A stretch of DNA of 64,000 bases from assembly GCA_038316335.1 (NCBI GenBank), contig JBBQAM010000018.1, positions 5,781-69,780 of the forward strand, read 5' to 3'. Of the stretch, positions 53,356-63,902 are shown piece by piece. The notes beneath the pieces are model-generated. The model ran no database searches, was not told the origin of the DNA, and was given only the letters and a program-made list of their open reading frames with translations. A program made the translations under genes and the position numbers. Each line of letters opens with the position of its first letter. The stretch's first letter is position 1. The stretch comes from JALHST01 sp038316335. GTDB lineage: Bacteria; Bacteroidota; Bacteroidia; Flavobacteriales; Flavobacteriaceae.

Positions 53356-54729
53356 TTATATGTTCAACACAAAATTTCGCATAATAATAAAGGCCACTGC
53401 GCCAGCCAAGAAACCAATCAATGCCAATATTGAAATCTTCTTGAGATACCAAAAAAAGTTGATCTTTTCCATACCCATCGCCACAACACCCGCTGCAGAT
53501 CCAATAATCAGCATACTGCCCCCTGTACCAGCCGAATATGCAATAAAATGCCATGCCGGTTCATCAAGACCTATTTGAAACATCCCGATGCTGGCCGCCA
53601 CCAATGGTACGTTATCAATGACCGCTGATGCAACACCAAGAATCAAGACAACCAAATCGGAGATTTTAGTAGAATGCAATTCGGTTCCCAAACCGGGAAC
53701 GGTGTCGTTCAAGGCACCCGCAAAGTGAAATAGGATTCCCAAGGATTCCAACGCAGCCACCGCTAACAAGATACCTAAGAAAAATAGGATGCTCGGCATT
53801 TCAATTTTTGATAGGGAATGGTGAACCGGACTATGGTGGCCAACGGAATCGCTTCCTTCTTGCGCATCAAAAGCGTCTGATAATGTAAATTTCTTATTGC
53901 TGTAAATTTCGGCCATGGCAGCTACAAAAGCCAAGGATAGCATCATGCCGACATAGGGTGGTAAATGGGTAAGTGTCTTAAAAATAGGCACGAATATAAT
54001 GGAGCCCAGCCCCAAATAAAACATAATAGGACCGTACTTTGACGATGAAGCGCCATCATCGTCTTCATCAATGGCAATTTTACCCTTGAAGATTGACATT
54101 CTTGAGGCAATAAACGTAGGCACGGCATAACAAAAAATAGAAGGTAACAAAACGTGCTCGATCAATACTGCGGCAGTTACCTTATTCGCAATCCACAACA
54201 TGGTGGTGGTCACATCCCCAATTGGGGACCATGCTCCACCTGCATTTGCGGCAATAATAATAATACCTGCGAACCAGAGCCTTAATTCCTTGTCCTTGAT
54301 CAATTTTTGAAGTATGGTAATAAGTACGATGGTAGCGGTAAGGTTATCGATTATCGCCGATAGTAAAAATCCAAGACTGGCAACGATCCATAGCAACTTT
54401 ACCTTGTCCTTCGTTTTTATATAACTTTTAATGGTGGCAAATCCGTCAAAATAATCAATGATTTCAACAATGGTCATAGCGCCCATAAGAAAAATCAGTA
54501 TTTCAGCGGTCTTGCCCATATGGTGTAGCAAAATGCCCTCCAAATTACCTTTCTCAAGTTCCTGTAAATCGAGATTGACCTCAAAAACCGGCAAGTGGGC
54601 AAGCGCAATAATAGCCCAGAGTATGGCCATCATTCCCAAAGCGGGGATTAGTTTATCAATTTTCAGGTTATGCTCCATGGTTATCGCGAGATAACCCAGA
54701 ACAAATACGACGATAATAATAGTTTCCAT
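53356..54729 (-). CDS. nhaD: Na+/H+ antiporter, NhaD type
   Basis: 457 residues with about 12 hydrophobic helices. AIIDNLTATIVLITIL and AGGAWSPIGDVTTTMLWI are characteristic NhaD/ion-transporter motifs. It exchanges sodium for protons to keep the cytoplasm low in sodium. A soluble His- and acid-rich loop lies at about residues 300-320. Starts 16 bp after the glutamate dehydrogenase gene. Confidence 0.92.
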   Translation of the reverse strand: METIIIVVFVLGYLAITMEHNLKIDKLIPALGMMAILWAIIALAHLPVFEVNLDLQELEKGNLEGILLHHMGKTAEILIFLMGAMTIVEIIDYFDGFATIKSYIKTKDKVKLLWIVASLGFLLSAIIDNLTATIVLITILQKLIKDKELRLWFAGIIIIAANAGGAWSPIGDVTTTMLWIANKVTAAVLIEHVLLPSIFCYAVPTFIASRMSIFKGKIAIDEDDDGASSSKYGPIMFYLGLGSIIFVPIFKTLTHLPPYVGMMLSLAFVAAMAEIYSNKKFTLSDAFDAQEGSDSVGHHSPVHHSLSKIEMPSILFFLGILLAVAALESLGILFHFAGALNDTVPGLGTELHSTKISDLVVLILGVASAVIDNVPLVAASIGMFQIGLDEPAWHFIAYSAGTGGSMLIIGSAAGVVAMGMEKINFFWYLKKISILALIGFLAGAVAFIIMRNFVLNI

Positions 54730-54745
54730 GCTGGCTTGGTTTTAA

Positions 54746-55978
54746 TTAAATCAATTGTTTTAGCGCTATTTCAAATCCGGTTTTACTCAAATTGGTTTTT
54801 GAGGGATTTTGCTTAAAGATATTCAAAATTGCCTTTCTAATTGTATTCGAAGTATCATTAAATATCAAATCGTCATCCATTCCCACTCGCTTTTCCATAA
54901 AATAAGCAAAAACCCTTGCCATGCCACAATTCGATACAAAGTCGGGGATAAGACTTACGCGACCATCGGTATATTCCATGATAGGTCCGAAGAAAATTTC
55001 CTTATCGGCAAAAGGTACATTGGCTCCACAGGATATAACTTCCAACCCACTATCTATCATTTTATCGATCTGATGTTTTGCAATAAGTCTTGATGCAGCA
55101 CAGGGCAGAAAGATTTCTGTGGGTAGTTGCCAGATTTGTTCGTTAATTTCCTCAAAAGGTATCATCTGATTGGCAGGGGCAATAAGGTTATTGCCCTTCT
55201 TATTTAGAAAGAATGTTTGAATTTCCTCGAAGGTAAATCCCGATTCATTAATAACGCCGCCCGATCGGTCAATAATCCCGACGATTTTGGCACCCATTTG
55301 TGCGAGATAAAATGCCGCTGCCGCACCAACATTGCCAAACCCCTGAACAACGGCCCTTTTTCCTATTATATTACCACCATATACATCATAATAATGACGT
55401 ACCGCTTCCGCAACGCCAAAACCGGTTATCATGTCGGCTACCGTATATTTACGGCCAATTTTAGGAGAATATTTTTTGCTTTCCAAGGCCTTGATCACCC
55501 CAAGCCTAAGTTGGCCAATACGGTTGATCTTGTCGGCCTCCGTAGGCTTAAAATGCCCATTGAATACACCTTCCTGTGGATGCCACACGCCAGCATCCTC
55601 GGTAATTGGTATGACCTCGTGTATTTCATCCACATTCAAATCCCCTCCGGTTCCATAGTAACTTTTCAGTAAGGGTGCTACAGCCGCATACCATCGCTCT
55701 AATACCCCTCTTTTCCGTGGGTCATTTGGGTTAAAATTAATGCCTGATTTTGCCCCTCCTATGGGTGGGCCAGATACGGTGAATTTGACTTCCATGGTCT
55801 TGGCCAAAGACAGGACCTCATTCATATCGAGGCCCTCTCGCATTCTAGTGCCCCCACCAGCTGCGCCACCACGCAGCGAATTTATTACTGCCCAGCCTTC
55901 AGCTTCGGTTTCCGGATCTTTCCAGTTAAACACGATTTCGGGTTGTTTATTCTCATAGATCTTGAGTAGGTCTTTCAT
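54746..55978 (-). CDS. Glu/Leu/Phe/Val dehydrogenase (probable glutamate dehydrogenase)
   Basis: 410 residues. GGAKSGINFNPND with the catalytic lysine, TGGDLNVDE, the NAD(P) loop VVQGFGNVGAAAAFYL, and PCAASRLI. It interconverts glutamate and 2-oxoglutarate plus ammonia, or a related amino acid; specificity is not certain. It starts the minus-strand run with nhaD and exbB-exbD-tonB-folC. GltBD at 57.8-63.8 kb supplies the other ammonia-assimilation route. Confidence 0.85.
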   Translation of the reverse strand: MKDLLKIYENKQPEIVFNWKDPETEAEGWAVINSLRGGAAGGGTRMREGLDMNEVLSLAKTMEVKFTVSGPPIGGAKSGINFNPNDPRKRGVLERWYAAVAPLLKSYYGTGGDLNVDEIHEVIPITEDAGVWHPQEGVFNGHFKPTEADKINRIGQLRLGVIKALESKKYSPKIGRKYTVADMITGFGVAEAVRHYYDVYGGNIIGKRAVVQGFGNVGAAAAFYLAQMGAKIVGIIDRSGGVINESGFTFEEIQTFFLNKKGNNLIAPANQMIPFEEINEQIWQLPTEIFLPCAASRLIAKHQIDKMIDSGLEVISCGANVPFADKEIFFGPIMEYTDGRVSLIPDFVSNCGMARVFAYFMEKRVGMDDDLIFNDTSNTIRKAILNIFKQNPSKTNLSKTGFEIALKQLI

Positions 55979-56198
55979 TGATTCGATTTAATACGATAAG
56001 CGATACTTCAACTAGCACGCTTTAAACAACTTAATATACTACTTCCCGATATGCGAATTCCGTTGTATTTCAGAAGTAGGTAGCGTATACCGTCAAATAT
56101 AAAAAATTGTACTGGGATTCTCATTTTTCTTATATTTTAAAAACTGTATTATCCTCAAAACTATAGTCGAAAATAACTTTAATTTTCAGACTTACCTC

Positions 56199-56206
56199 TA
56201 TATTTG
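56199..56206 (+). promoter_or_regulatory. promoter -7 element TATATTTG for the acyl-CoA dehydrogenase gene
   Basis: Exact TAnnTTTG match 28 bp before the ATG; no TTG at standard spacing. Confidence 0.5.
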
Positions 56207-56234
56207 TAATCCTATTTAACAATATCACAATATT

Positions 56235-57377
56235 ATGGATTTTTCACTTTCCGAAGAACAACGAATGATACAACAGGCCGCTAGGGATTTTGCACATCAC
56301 GAATTGTTACCTGGGGTCATCGAAAGGGACGATGCCCAAAAATTCCCAGAAGCACAGGTGAAGAAAATGGCTGAACTCGGATTTTTAGGAATGATGGTAG
56401 ATCCCAAATATGGGGGTAGTGGTTTAGACACCATCTCGTACGTCCTCGCAATAGAGGAATTATCAAAAGTAGATGCCTCTGCTTCAGTAATTGTTTCGGT
56501 AAATAATTCACTAGTTTGTTGGGGGCTCGAAAATTTCGGGAGTGAAGATCAAAAACAGAAATATTTGAAACGATTGGCAATTGGGGCTTGCATCGGTGCT
56601 TTTTGTCTATCAGAACCAGAGGCTGGAAGCGACGCTACCTCCCAAAAAACAACTGCTATCGACAAAGGTGATCATTATATCATCAATGGTACCAAAAACT
56701 GGATAACCAATGGCAGTTCGGCAGAAATATATATCGTTATCGCCCAGACCCACAAGGAAAAAGGGCATAAAGGCATCAATGCAATTATCTTAGAAAAGGG
56801 AATGAAAGGATTCGAAATCGGTCCCAAGGAAAATAAACTGGGAATTCGAGGAAGCGATACCCATTCATTAAGCTTTAATGATGTAATTGTCCCTAAGGAA
56901 AATAGGATCGGTGAAGATGGCTTTGGGTTCAAATTCGCTATGAAAACGCTTGCTGGTGGCCGAATCGGGATTGCTGCACAAGCCTTGGGCATCGCCGCAG
57001 GGGCATACGAACTTGCCTTAAAATACGCCAAGGAAAGAAAAGCCTTCGGAACCGAAATTTCAAATCATCAGGCCATTGCGTTTAAACTGGCCGATATGCA
57101 TACACAAATCGAAGCTGCCCGTAATTTGGTGTACAAGGCCGCTTGGGAGAAAGACCAAGGTATGAACTATGACCTATCGGGAGCCATTGCCAAACTGTAT
57201 GCCTCACAAGTGGCCATGGATACAACTGTTGAGGCCGTCCAAATTCATGGCGGTTACGGGTTTGTTAAGGAGTACCATGTAGAGCGCATGATGCGCGATG
57301 CCAAAATAACCCAGATTTATGAGGGGACTTCAGAAATACAAAAAATTGTAATTTCACGTGGAATCCTAAGGGATTAA
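56235..57377 (+). CDS. acyl-CoA dehydrogenase
   Basis: 380 residues, standard length. FCLSEPEAGSDATSQKTTA (FAD site), WITNGSSAEIYIV, and the catalytic glutamate in QIYEGTSEIQKIVISR. MDFSLSEEQRMIQQAARDFAHHEL is the family N-terminus. It oxidises short- to medium-chain acyl-CoA and hands electrons to ETF (etfBA at 15-17 kb). Monocistronic. Confidence 0.95.
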   Translation: MDFSLSEEQRMIQQAARDFAHHELLPGVIERDDAQKFPEAQVKKMAELGFLGMMVDPKYGGSGLDTISYVLAIEELSKVDASASVIVSVNNSLVCWGLENFGSEDQKQKYLKRLAIGACIGAFCLSEPEAGSDATSQKTTAIDKGDHYIINGTKNWITNGSSAEIYIVIAQTHKEKGHKGINAIILEKGMKGFEIGPKENKLGIRGSDTHSLSFNDVIVPKENRIGEDGFGFKFAMKTLAGGRIGIAAQALGIAAGAYELALKYAKERKAFGTEISNHQAIAFKLADMHTQIEAARNLVYKAAWEKDQGMNYDLSGAIAKLYASQVAMDTTVEAVQIHGGYGFVKEYHVERMMRDAKITQIYEGTSEIQKIVISRGILRD

Positions 57378-57798
57378 CCCATTTTCCTCGAATCCTATTT
57401 AACTTTTTTGTTGAATACCCTTATTTTTTTAGGGTATCTTCTTCGTTTGTAATGATTATTTTCGTATACATGCTAATATTATAGGGCAAAGGGTTGAAAT
57501 TGTTCAGATTTCGATACACACACCCCTGGTTTTATAAAAATCGATGGCGTAATACGGTGTGTTTGTTATAATCTCAGTATGAGCTCATAGAATTATTCAT
57601 ATTGAATATTTTTTAACGTTTTATTCAAAACGTTGTGTTTTTTGTGTGAATTGACCACTATTGATAAATATTGTTCATATAAAATGATATTTTTGAATAA
57701 ATGCCATAATATGTAATTAGGTCGCAAACGAGTTGATTCTCGTATCAAAAAAATGGGCACATTACATATGATTTTAAAAAACGATTAAATAGCATCCG
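57378..57798 (+). other. 421-bp leader region of gltB, no gene
   Basis: A/T-rich. It holds a weak hairpin ATACCCT/AGGGTAT (57415-57437) that may end the acyl-CoA dehydrogenase transcript, with T in the loop rather than after the stem, and a TATTTTTG element at 57688-57695 that may be the gltB promoter. Nothing else recognised. Confidence 0.5.
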
Positions 57799-60700
57799 AT
57801 GATATTGAAGAAGCAGGGATTATACCTACCAGAATTTGAGCACGATAATTGCGGTGCGGGTTTTATATGTAGCCTAAAAGGTAAAAAGGCAAATGACATC
57901 ATTCATAAGGCACTTGAAATATTAGATAAGCTAGAACATCGCGGGGCAGTAAGTTCAGATGGTAAAACCGGTGATGGAGCTGGGATATTGATCGACATTC
58001 CACATGATTTTTTTAGTCAGGTATGCACCTTTGATCTTCCAGAGCCTGGATCATACGCGGTAGGCAACGTGTTTTTACCACAAAAAGAAAATCAGCGAAC
58101 TTTTTGCATTTCTATTTTTGAGGAAAATATTAAAAAACAAGGCCTTCAATTGTTGGGTTGGCGTAATGTCCCGGTCAATAGATCGATTCCTGGCCGAATC
58201 GCCATGGAAACCGAGCCGTTTGTAAAGCAATTATTTGTGGCCAAAACAAATGAGGAGCAAGACGATTTCAACTTCAATTTAAAACTCTTTACCGCTAGAA
58301 AGGTTACCGAGCATATCATTCTAAATTCTAAATTATCGGAAAGCGCATTTTTTTATGTTCCCAGTCTTTCTACCAAGATAATTATTTTCAAGGGTTTATT
58401 GATGCCAAAGGATATTAGCTTGTATTACAAAGACTTAATGGACCCAAGGGTGGTGACCAGATTAGCACTTGTGCATCAACGCTTTTCAACCAATACGTTT
58501 CCCACTTGGGATTTGGCTCAGCCCTTTCGATATATGTGCCATAATGGCGAAATCAATACGTTACGGGGCAACGTTTCCCGCATGCGGTCTCGGGAGGAAA
58601 TGATGAAAAGCGATTTATTCGGGGATGAAATAAAGAATATCATTCCTATTATTCTGCCAGGTAAATCAGACTCCGCAACCATGGATATGGTAGTTGAACT
58701 CTTATTAATGACCGGTCGTTCCTTGCCCGAGGTGATGATGATGCTGGTCCCCGAGGCATGGGAGAAAAATCCTGATATGTCAGAATCGAAAAGGGCATTT
58801 TACGAATACAATTCCTGCCTGATGGAACCTTGGGACGGGCCAGCATCTATTCCATTTACCGATGGAAATTTTATTGGCGCCCTTTTGGATAGAAACGGAT
58901 TAAGACCTTCGCGATATACGGTGACCAAAGATGGTTATGTGGTGATGTCGTCTGAAACGGGTGTTATGGAAATAGCCCCTGAAAATATTGAGTTCCATGG
59001 AAGATTAGAACCTGGTAGAATGTTTCTAGTCAATATGGTGGAGGGCAGAATAGTCAATGACGAGGAAATTAAGGAAGACATTGCAAGTCGCCTTCCCTAT
59101 AAAAAATGGTTAGACAAGAATTTGGTGCATTTACGGGATATCCCATACAATGACTGTCCCCTTTTTCTTGGCGAGGCATCTGTGGAAAAACGGAAAGCCA
59201 TATTTGGGTATACTTTGGAAGATATCAATACCATTATCCTCCCTATGGGCAAGAATGCCCAGGAACCCATTGGATCCATGGGCACTGATACCCCACTTGC
59301 TGTTTTATCCGAGCGACCACAACTTATTTACAATTATTTTAAGCAGTTGTTCGCCCAAGTAACGAACCCACCATTGGATGGTATACGCGAAGAATTGATT
59401 ACTGATATTAGCCTTACCCTGGGCAGTGATCACAACATCTTTGATTTCAATGAAATCCACTGTAGAAAACTTAAAATACAGAATCCCGTCATCTCGAAGG
59501 AAGATTTGGATAAGATTAAGAATTATGACGCCAGTCCCAATTATAAAGTGGTTTCCATACCAATCCTTTATAAAATTGCAAGGGGTCTGAATGGCTTGGA
59601 AGAAGCGCTCGAATCTATTTTAGATCAGGCTTCCAAAGCAATCGATATAGGTACGAATATTATCATATTATCCGATAGGAACGTAAATAAGGACGATGCT
59701 CCCATTCCGGCAGCCCTTGCTTGTTCTTTTGTGAACAGTGGCCTTCAAAAACTACGTAAGCGATCAAAACTCAGTATCATTATAGAATCTGCAGAGCCCA
59801 GAGAGGTGCATCATTTTGCGTTGCTTTTCGGATTTGGTGCCAGCGCCATTAATCCCTATTTGGTCAATGAGATTATTGGAGAGCAAATCGAGGAACATGA
59901 TATTACCGAATTTAGCGCTGAAGAGGCCGTAAAAAATTACAACAAGGCCATTGGCAAGGGAATCCTGAAAGTAATGAACAAAATAGGAATCTCTACCCTG
60001 AATTCATATCGGGGTTCGCAACTATTCGAATGTATCGGTATCAATACCAAAGTAGTAGACAAATATTTCCCGAACACCCCTACAAGAATTCAAGGAATCG
60101 GTCTGTATGAAATTGAAAAGGAAATCGCGAAACGACATGGTAGGGCCTTTGCAAAAAAAGAAGTACCAGCGAACTTGGATCTTGAAATAGGTGGCGAATA
60201 TCGCTGGAGAAGGGATGGTGAAAAACACATGTTCAACCCGATATCGATTGCCAAACTGCAAAAGGCCGTACGGGGCAACGAACCAGAGACCTACATGGAG
60301 TTTGCTGAAATGGTGAATAAGCAGGCCAAAAACCTGATGACCTTACGAGGCCTATTCGAATTTTCAAATTATGATCCCATTCCATTGGACGATGTCGAAC
60401 CGTGGACCGAAATTGTTAAGCGGTTTAAAACCGGGGCTATGTCCTATGGATCGATTAGTAAGGAAGCCCACGAAAATTTGGCGATTGCGATGAACCGGAT
60501 CGGTGGCAAGAGTAATTCGGGCGAAGGCGGTGAGGACGCAGAACGCTTCTATAAGAATGCCACGGGAGATTGGCGAAACAGTGCAATTAAACAGGTAGCA
60601 TCCGGTAGATTTGGGGTTACTTCAAACTATTTGACCAATGCCAAGGAAATTCAAATAAAAATGGCGCAAGGGGCCAAGCCGGGTGAAGGTGGCCAATTGC

Positions 60701-62307
60701 CTGGGCCTAAAGTGAATCCTGCCATTGCGAAAACCAGAAATTCAACCCCCTATGTCGGATTAATATCGCCTCCACCCCATCACGATATATACTCGATCGA
60801 GGATCTTTCCCAATTGATCTATGATTTAAAATCGGCGAACCGCAAGGCTCGTATCAATGTGAAATTGGTCTCAGAAGTTGGTGTGGGCACCGTGGCCGCA
60901 GGGGTGGCAAAAGCCAAAGCCGATGTGATCTTAATCTCCGGATACGATGGAGGGACCGGGGCATCACCGCTTACCTCCCTAAAACACGCCGGGCTACCCT
61001 GGGAATTAGGAATCGCCGAAGCACAACAGACCTTGGTCATGAATGATCTAAGAAATCGCATCGTCCTTGAATGTGATGGCCAATTAAAAACAGGTCGGGA
61101 TGTGGCAATTGCTTGTTTACTCGGGGCCGAGGAATTTGGTTTTGCCACCGCACCTTTAGTGGCTTCAGGTTGCATCATGATGCGCGTATGCCACTTGAAT
61201 ACATGCCCGGTCGGAATCGCGACCCAAAACCCGGAATTGCGTAAAAAGTTCAGTGGAAAACCAGAACATGTTGTCAATTACATGTACTTCGTGGCCCAAG
61301 AATTAAGGGAAATAATGGCAAAGTTGGGCTTTAGGACCGTCAATGAAATGGTCGGCCAGGTTCAAAAATTAGACCGCACCAAAGCAATCGACCACTACAA
61401 GGCGGGAGGTATTGATTTATCGCCCATTTTGCATCAGGTAGACGTACCTTCCGGGACTAAATTCTATAATACCCAAAAACAACATCATGATATCGATAAA
61501 TCGATTGAATTCGAAATAATAGAAAAAGCCAATCCTTCTCTATTCAGGAAAGAAAAATTGAGCCTTGATTTCCCTATTCATAACACAGATAGGGCCGTTG
61601 GCGCGATCATCAGCAATGAAATATCAAAAATTTATGGAGCCCAGGGATTGCCCATCAATACCCTTAAACTGAATTTTACAGGCTCGGCAGGACAAAGTTT
61701 TGGGGCATTTGCCACGAAAGGTTTGACTTTGACCGTGAACGGAAATACCAATGATTATCTTGGAAAAGGCCTATCAGGAGCCAAATTGGTCATCAAGGTA
61801 CCAGAAGGTTGTACGATAATCCCAGAAAATAATGTGATCATCGGGAATGTAGCCCTGTATGGTGCAACGGCTGGTAGAGCATATATTAACGGAAGGGCGG
61901 GCGAACGTTTTTGTGTTCGAAATTCTGGTGCCAAAGCCGTCGTAGAAGGTATTGGGGACCATGGATGTGAATACATGACCGGAGGAATCGCCGTAATCCT
62001 AGGGGAAGTAGGTAGAAATTTTGGTGCCGGGATGAGTGGCGGCATCGCATATGTATTCGACGAGAAAAACACCTTCAAAAAGAAATGCACATCCGAGGCA
62101 TTGAACTTACTAAAAGTGGAGGATGAAAAAGACACGAAACAGTTGAGAGACCTTATTGAAAGTCACTATAATGCAACTTCGAGTCCCTTGGCGCAAAGAA
62201 TCTTGGAGAATTGGGAAATTTGTTTGCCCAAATTCATCAAAGTATTTCCGGAAGAATACCGGCAAGCATTACTCCGTTTGGAACAAGAGGCATTAGAAAT
62301 TATTTAG
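57799..62307 (+). CDS. gltB: glutamate synthase, large subunit
   Basis: 1502 residues. The N-terminal EFEHDNCGAGF puts the glutaminase nucleophile at Cys18 after a 17-residue propeptide. The FMN/synthase domain contains GAMSYGSISKEAHE, KPGEGGQLPGPKV and the 3Fe-4S cysteines 1125, 1131 and 1136 (SGCIMMRVCHLNTCPVG). The C-terminal beta-helix has GAKAVVEGIGDHGCEYMTGG. It makes two glutamates from glutamine and 2-oxoglutarate with electrons from GltD, 7 bp downstream. Confidence 0.97.
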   Translation: MILKKQGLYLPEFEHDNCGAGFICSLKGKKANDIIHKALEILDKLEHRGAVSSDGKTGDGAGILIDIPHDFFSQVCTFDLPEPGSYAVGNVFLPQKENQRTFCISIFEENIKKQGLQLLGWRNVPVNRSIPGRIAMETEPFVKQLFVAKTNEEQDDFNFNLKLFTARKVTEHIILNSKLSESAFFYVPSLSTKIIIFKGLLMPKDISLYYKDLMDPRVVTRLALVHQRFSTNTFPTWDLAQPFRYMCHNGEINTLRGNVSRMRSREEMMKSDLFGDEIKNIIPIILPGKSDSATMDMVVELLLMTGRSLPEVMMMLVPEAWEKNPDMSESKRAFYEYNSCLMEPWDGPASIPFTDGNFIGALLDRNGLRPSRYTVTKDGYVVMSSETGVMEIAPENIEFHGRLEPGRMFLVNMVEGRIVNDEEIKEDIASRLPYKKWLDKNLVHLRDIPYNDCPLFLGEASVEKRKAIFGYTLEDINTIILPMGKNAQEPIGSMGTDTPLAVLSERPQLIYNYFKQLFAQVTNPPLDGIREELITDISLTLGSDHNIFDFNEIHCRKLKIQNPVISKEDLDKIKNYDASPNYKVVSIPILYKIARGLNGLEEALESILDQASKAIDIGTNIIILSDRNVNKDDAPIPAALACSFVNSGLQKLRKRSKLSIIIESAEPREVHHFALLFGFGASAINPYLVNEIIGEQIEEHDITEFSAEEAVKNYNKAIGKGILKVMNKIGISTLNSYRGSQLFECIGINTKVVDKYFPNTPTRIQGIGLYEIEKEIAKRHGRAFAKKEVPANLDLEIGGEYRWRRDGEKHMFNPISIAKLQKAVRGNEPETYMEFAEMVNKQAKNLMTLRGLFEFSNYDPIPLDDVEPWTEIVKRFKTGAMSYGSISKEAHENLAIAMNRIGGKSNSGEGGEDAERFYKNATGDWRNSAIKQVASGRFGVTSNYLTNAKEIQIKMAQGAKPGEGGQLPGPKVNPAIAKTRNSTPYVGLISPPPHHDIYSIEDLSQLIYDLKSANRKARINVKLVSEVGVGTVAAGVAKAKADVILISGYDGGTGASPLTSLKHAGLPWELGIAEAQQTLVMNDLRNRIVLECDGQLKTGRDVAIACLLGAEEFGFATAPLVASGCIMMRVCHLNTCPVGIATQNPELRKKFSGKPEHVVNYMYFVAQELREIMAKLGFRTVNEMVGQVQKLDRTKAIDHYKAGGIDLSPILHQVDVPSGTKFYNTQKQHHDIDKSIEFEIIEKANPSLFRKEKLSLDFPIHNTDRAVGAIISNEISKIYGAQGLPINTLKLNFTGSAGQSFGAFATKGLTLTVNGNTNDYLGKGLSGAKLVIKVPEGCTIIPENNVIIGNVALYGATAGRAYINGRAGERFCVRNSGAKAVVEGIGDHGCEYMTGGIAVILGEVGRNFGAGMSGGIAYVFDEKNTFKKKCTSEALNLLKVEDEKDTKQLRDLIESHYNATSSPLAQRILENWEICLPKFIKVFPEEYRQALLRLEQEALEII

Positions 62308-62314
62308 AAGAGAG

Positions 62315-63781
62315 ATGGGTAAGATTACAGGATTTTTAGAATTTGAAAGAAAAGTTGAGCAATACGCACCGGTTAAGGAACGTGTAAAAAATTATAAGGA
62401 ATTTACCATTCCCTTAAAGGAAGGCGAACTTAAGGAACAAGGGGCACGTTGTATGGATTGTGGCATACCATTTTGCCATAGCGGCTGTCCTTTGGGCAAT
62501 TTAATACCCGATTTTAATGATGCTGTATATCGCGGAAAATGGGAAAAAGCAGCCGAAATTTTACATGCAACCAATAATTTTCCGGAGTTCACGGGAAGAC
62601 TCTGCCCAGCACCTTGCGAAGAAGCGTGCGTTTTAGGAATTAATGAAGATCCGGTTTCGATCGAGAACATCGAGAAAAATATTGTTGAAACCGCCTTTAA
62701 AAAAGGCTGGATCGTGGCCAAACCTCCTGTTAGTAGAACGGGGAAAAAAGTTGCTATTATTGGATCGGGGCCGGCCGGATTGGCTGCTGCCCAACAATTA
62801 AACCGAGCAGGTCATCTGGTCACGGTGTATGAAAGGGACGAGAGACCAGGCGGTCTTTTACGTTTTGGGATTCCTGATTTTAAAATGGAAAAGCATATTA
62901 TAGATAGAAGACTGAAAATTCTTGAGGAAGAGGGAATTATTTTTAGTTGCGGGGTGCATGTCGGTGTCACGATAAAAGCCGCCGATCTCAGGAAAAAATT
63001 CGACGCGATCGTACTTACAGGAGGCGCTACGGTTCGAAGGTCCCTGCCTATTGAAGGTGCAGATTTAAAAGGCGTGGTACAAGCCATGGACTTTCTAGCA
63101 CAAAACAATCGCCGCGTCGGAGGAATAAAAATTGAGGGAGAAGAATTGATGGCCACTGATAAGGACGTTGTTGTAATAGGGGGTGGGGATACAGGTTCTG
63201 ATTGTATTGGAACCTCATTTCGCCATGGCGCGAAATCAGTCTCGAATTTCGAAATTATGCCAATGGCGACGACCGATAGACCTGAAGATCAACCATGGCC
63301 CTTTTGGCCCATGCGTTTACGAACAAGTTCTTCCCATAAAGAAGGGGCCGAACGTTTTTTTAGCATCTCGACCAAGCGATTTATCGGCGATAGCGATGGT
63401 AAATTAACAGGCCTGGTCACCTCGGAAATCGAATGGATAAAACAACCAGGAAAACGGCCCCAATTGAAGGAGGTCGAAGGCACCGAAAAACAATGGAAAT
63501 GTGACCTTGCCTTGCTAGCCTTGGGATTTACAGGAGCTGAAATGACCCTTGCAGAGCAGTTGGGTGTCGCCGCCGATGACAGAACCAACATCCAGGCCTC
63601 GGAGAACGATTATAAGACCAATGTTCCCGGAGTATATGCCGCAGGTGATCAGCGACGCGGACAATCTTTGATTGTATGGGCCATTTCGGAGGGTCGTCAA
63701 GCGGCGTATCACGTAGATGCCTACCTTATGGGAGAATCGTATTTGCCTTTAAAGGGCGAGGGCGACTTACCGAGGGTTTAA
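62315..63781 (+). CDS. gltD: glutamate synthase, small subunit
   Basis: 488 residues. N-terminal iron-sulfur cysteines in ARCMDCGIPFCHSGCPLGN and CPAPCEEACVLGI. FAD loop VAIIGSGPAGLAAAQQL and NAD(P) loop VVIGGGDTGSDCIG, then GVYAAGDQRRGQSLIV. It delivers NAD(P)H electrons to GltB. Ends at a terminator. Confidence 0.97.
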   Translation: MGKITGFLEFERKVEQYAPVKERVKNYKEFTIPLKEGELKEQGARCMDCGIPFCHSGCPLGNLIPDFNDAVYRGKWEKAAEILHATNNFPEFTGRLCPAPCEEACVLGINEDPVSIENIEKNIVETAFKKGWIVAKPPVSRTGKKVAIIGSGPAGLAAAQQLNRAGHLVTVYERDERPGGLLRFGIPDFKMEKHIIDRRLKILEEEGIIFSCGVHVGVTIKAADLRKKFDAIVLTGGATVRRSLPIEGADLKGVVQAMDFLAQNNRRVGGIKIEGEELMATDKDVVVIGGGDTGSDCIGTSFRHGAKSVSNFEIMPMATTDRPEDQPWPFWPMRLRTSSSHKEGAERFFSISTKRFIGDSDGKLTGLVTSEIEWIKQPGKRPQLKEVEGTEKQWKCDLALLALGFTGAEMTLAEQLGVAADDRTNIQASENDYKTNVPGVYAAGDQRRGQSLIVWAISEGRQAAYHVDAYLMGESYLPLKGEGDLPRV

Positions 63782-63807
63782 ATAAATTAATCTGAAAGTT
63801 TATAGAT

Positions 63808-63833
63808 TGGCCGTACTTTTCTAAGTGCGGCCA
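63808..63833 (+). terminator. terminator after gltBD
   Basis: 9-bp stem TGGCCGTAC/GTGCGGCCA (one G-U pair), followed by TTTTTT. Confidence 0.85.
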
Positions 63834-63866
63834 TTTTTTCTTGTGCTGTTCAAAAAAAGACATAAA

Positions 63867-63898
63867 AAAAGTCCCTCACAAAACTGTGAGGGACTTTT
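63867..63898 (-). terminator. rRNA operon terminator
   Basis: Perfect 14-bp stem (AAAAGTCCCTCACA and its complement) with a 4-nt loop, followed on the minus strand by a T run, just after the 5S gene. Confidence 0.88.
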
Positions 63899-63902
63899 CG
63901 AG

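Noticed and set aside
57415..57437. Hairpin after the acyl-CoA dehydrogenase as a firm terminator
   Set aside because: The T run is in the loop, not after the stem, so it is only mentioned within the leader region.
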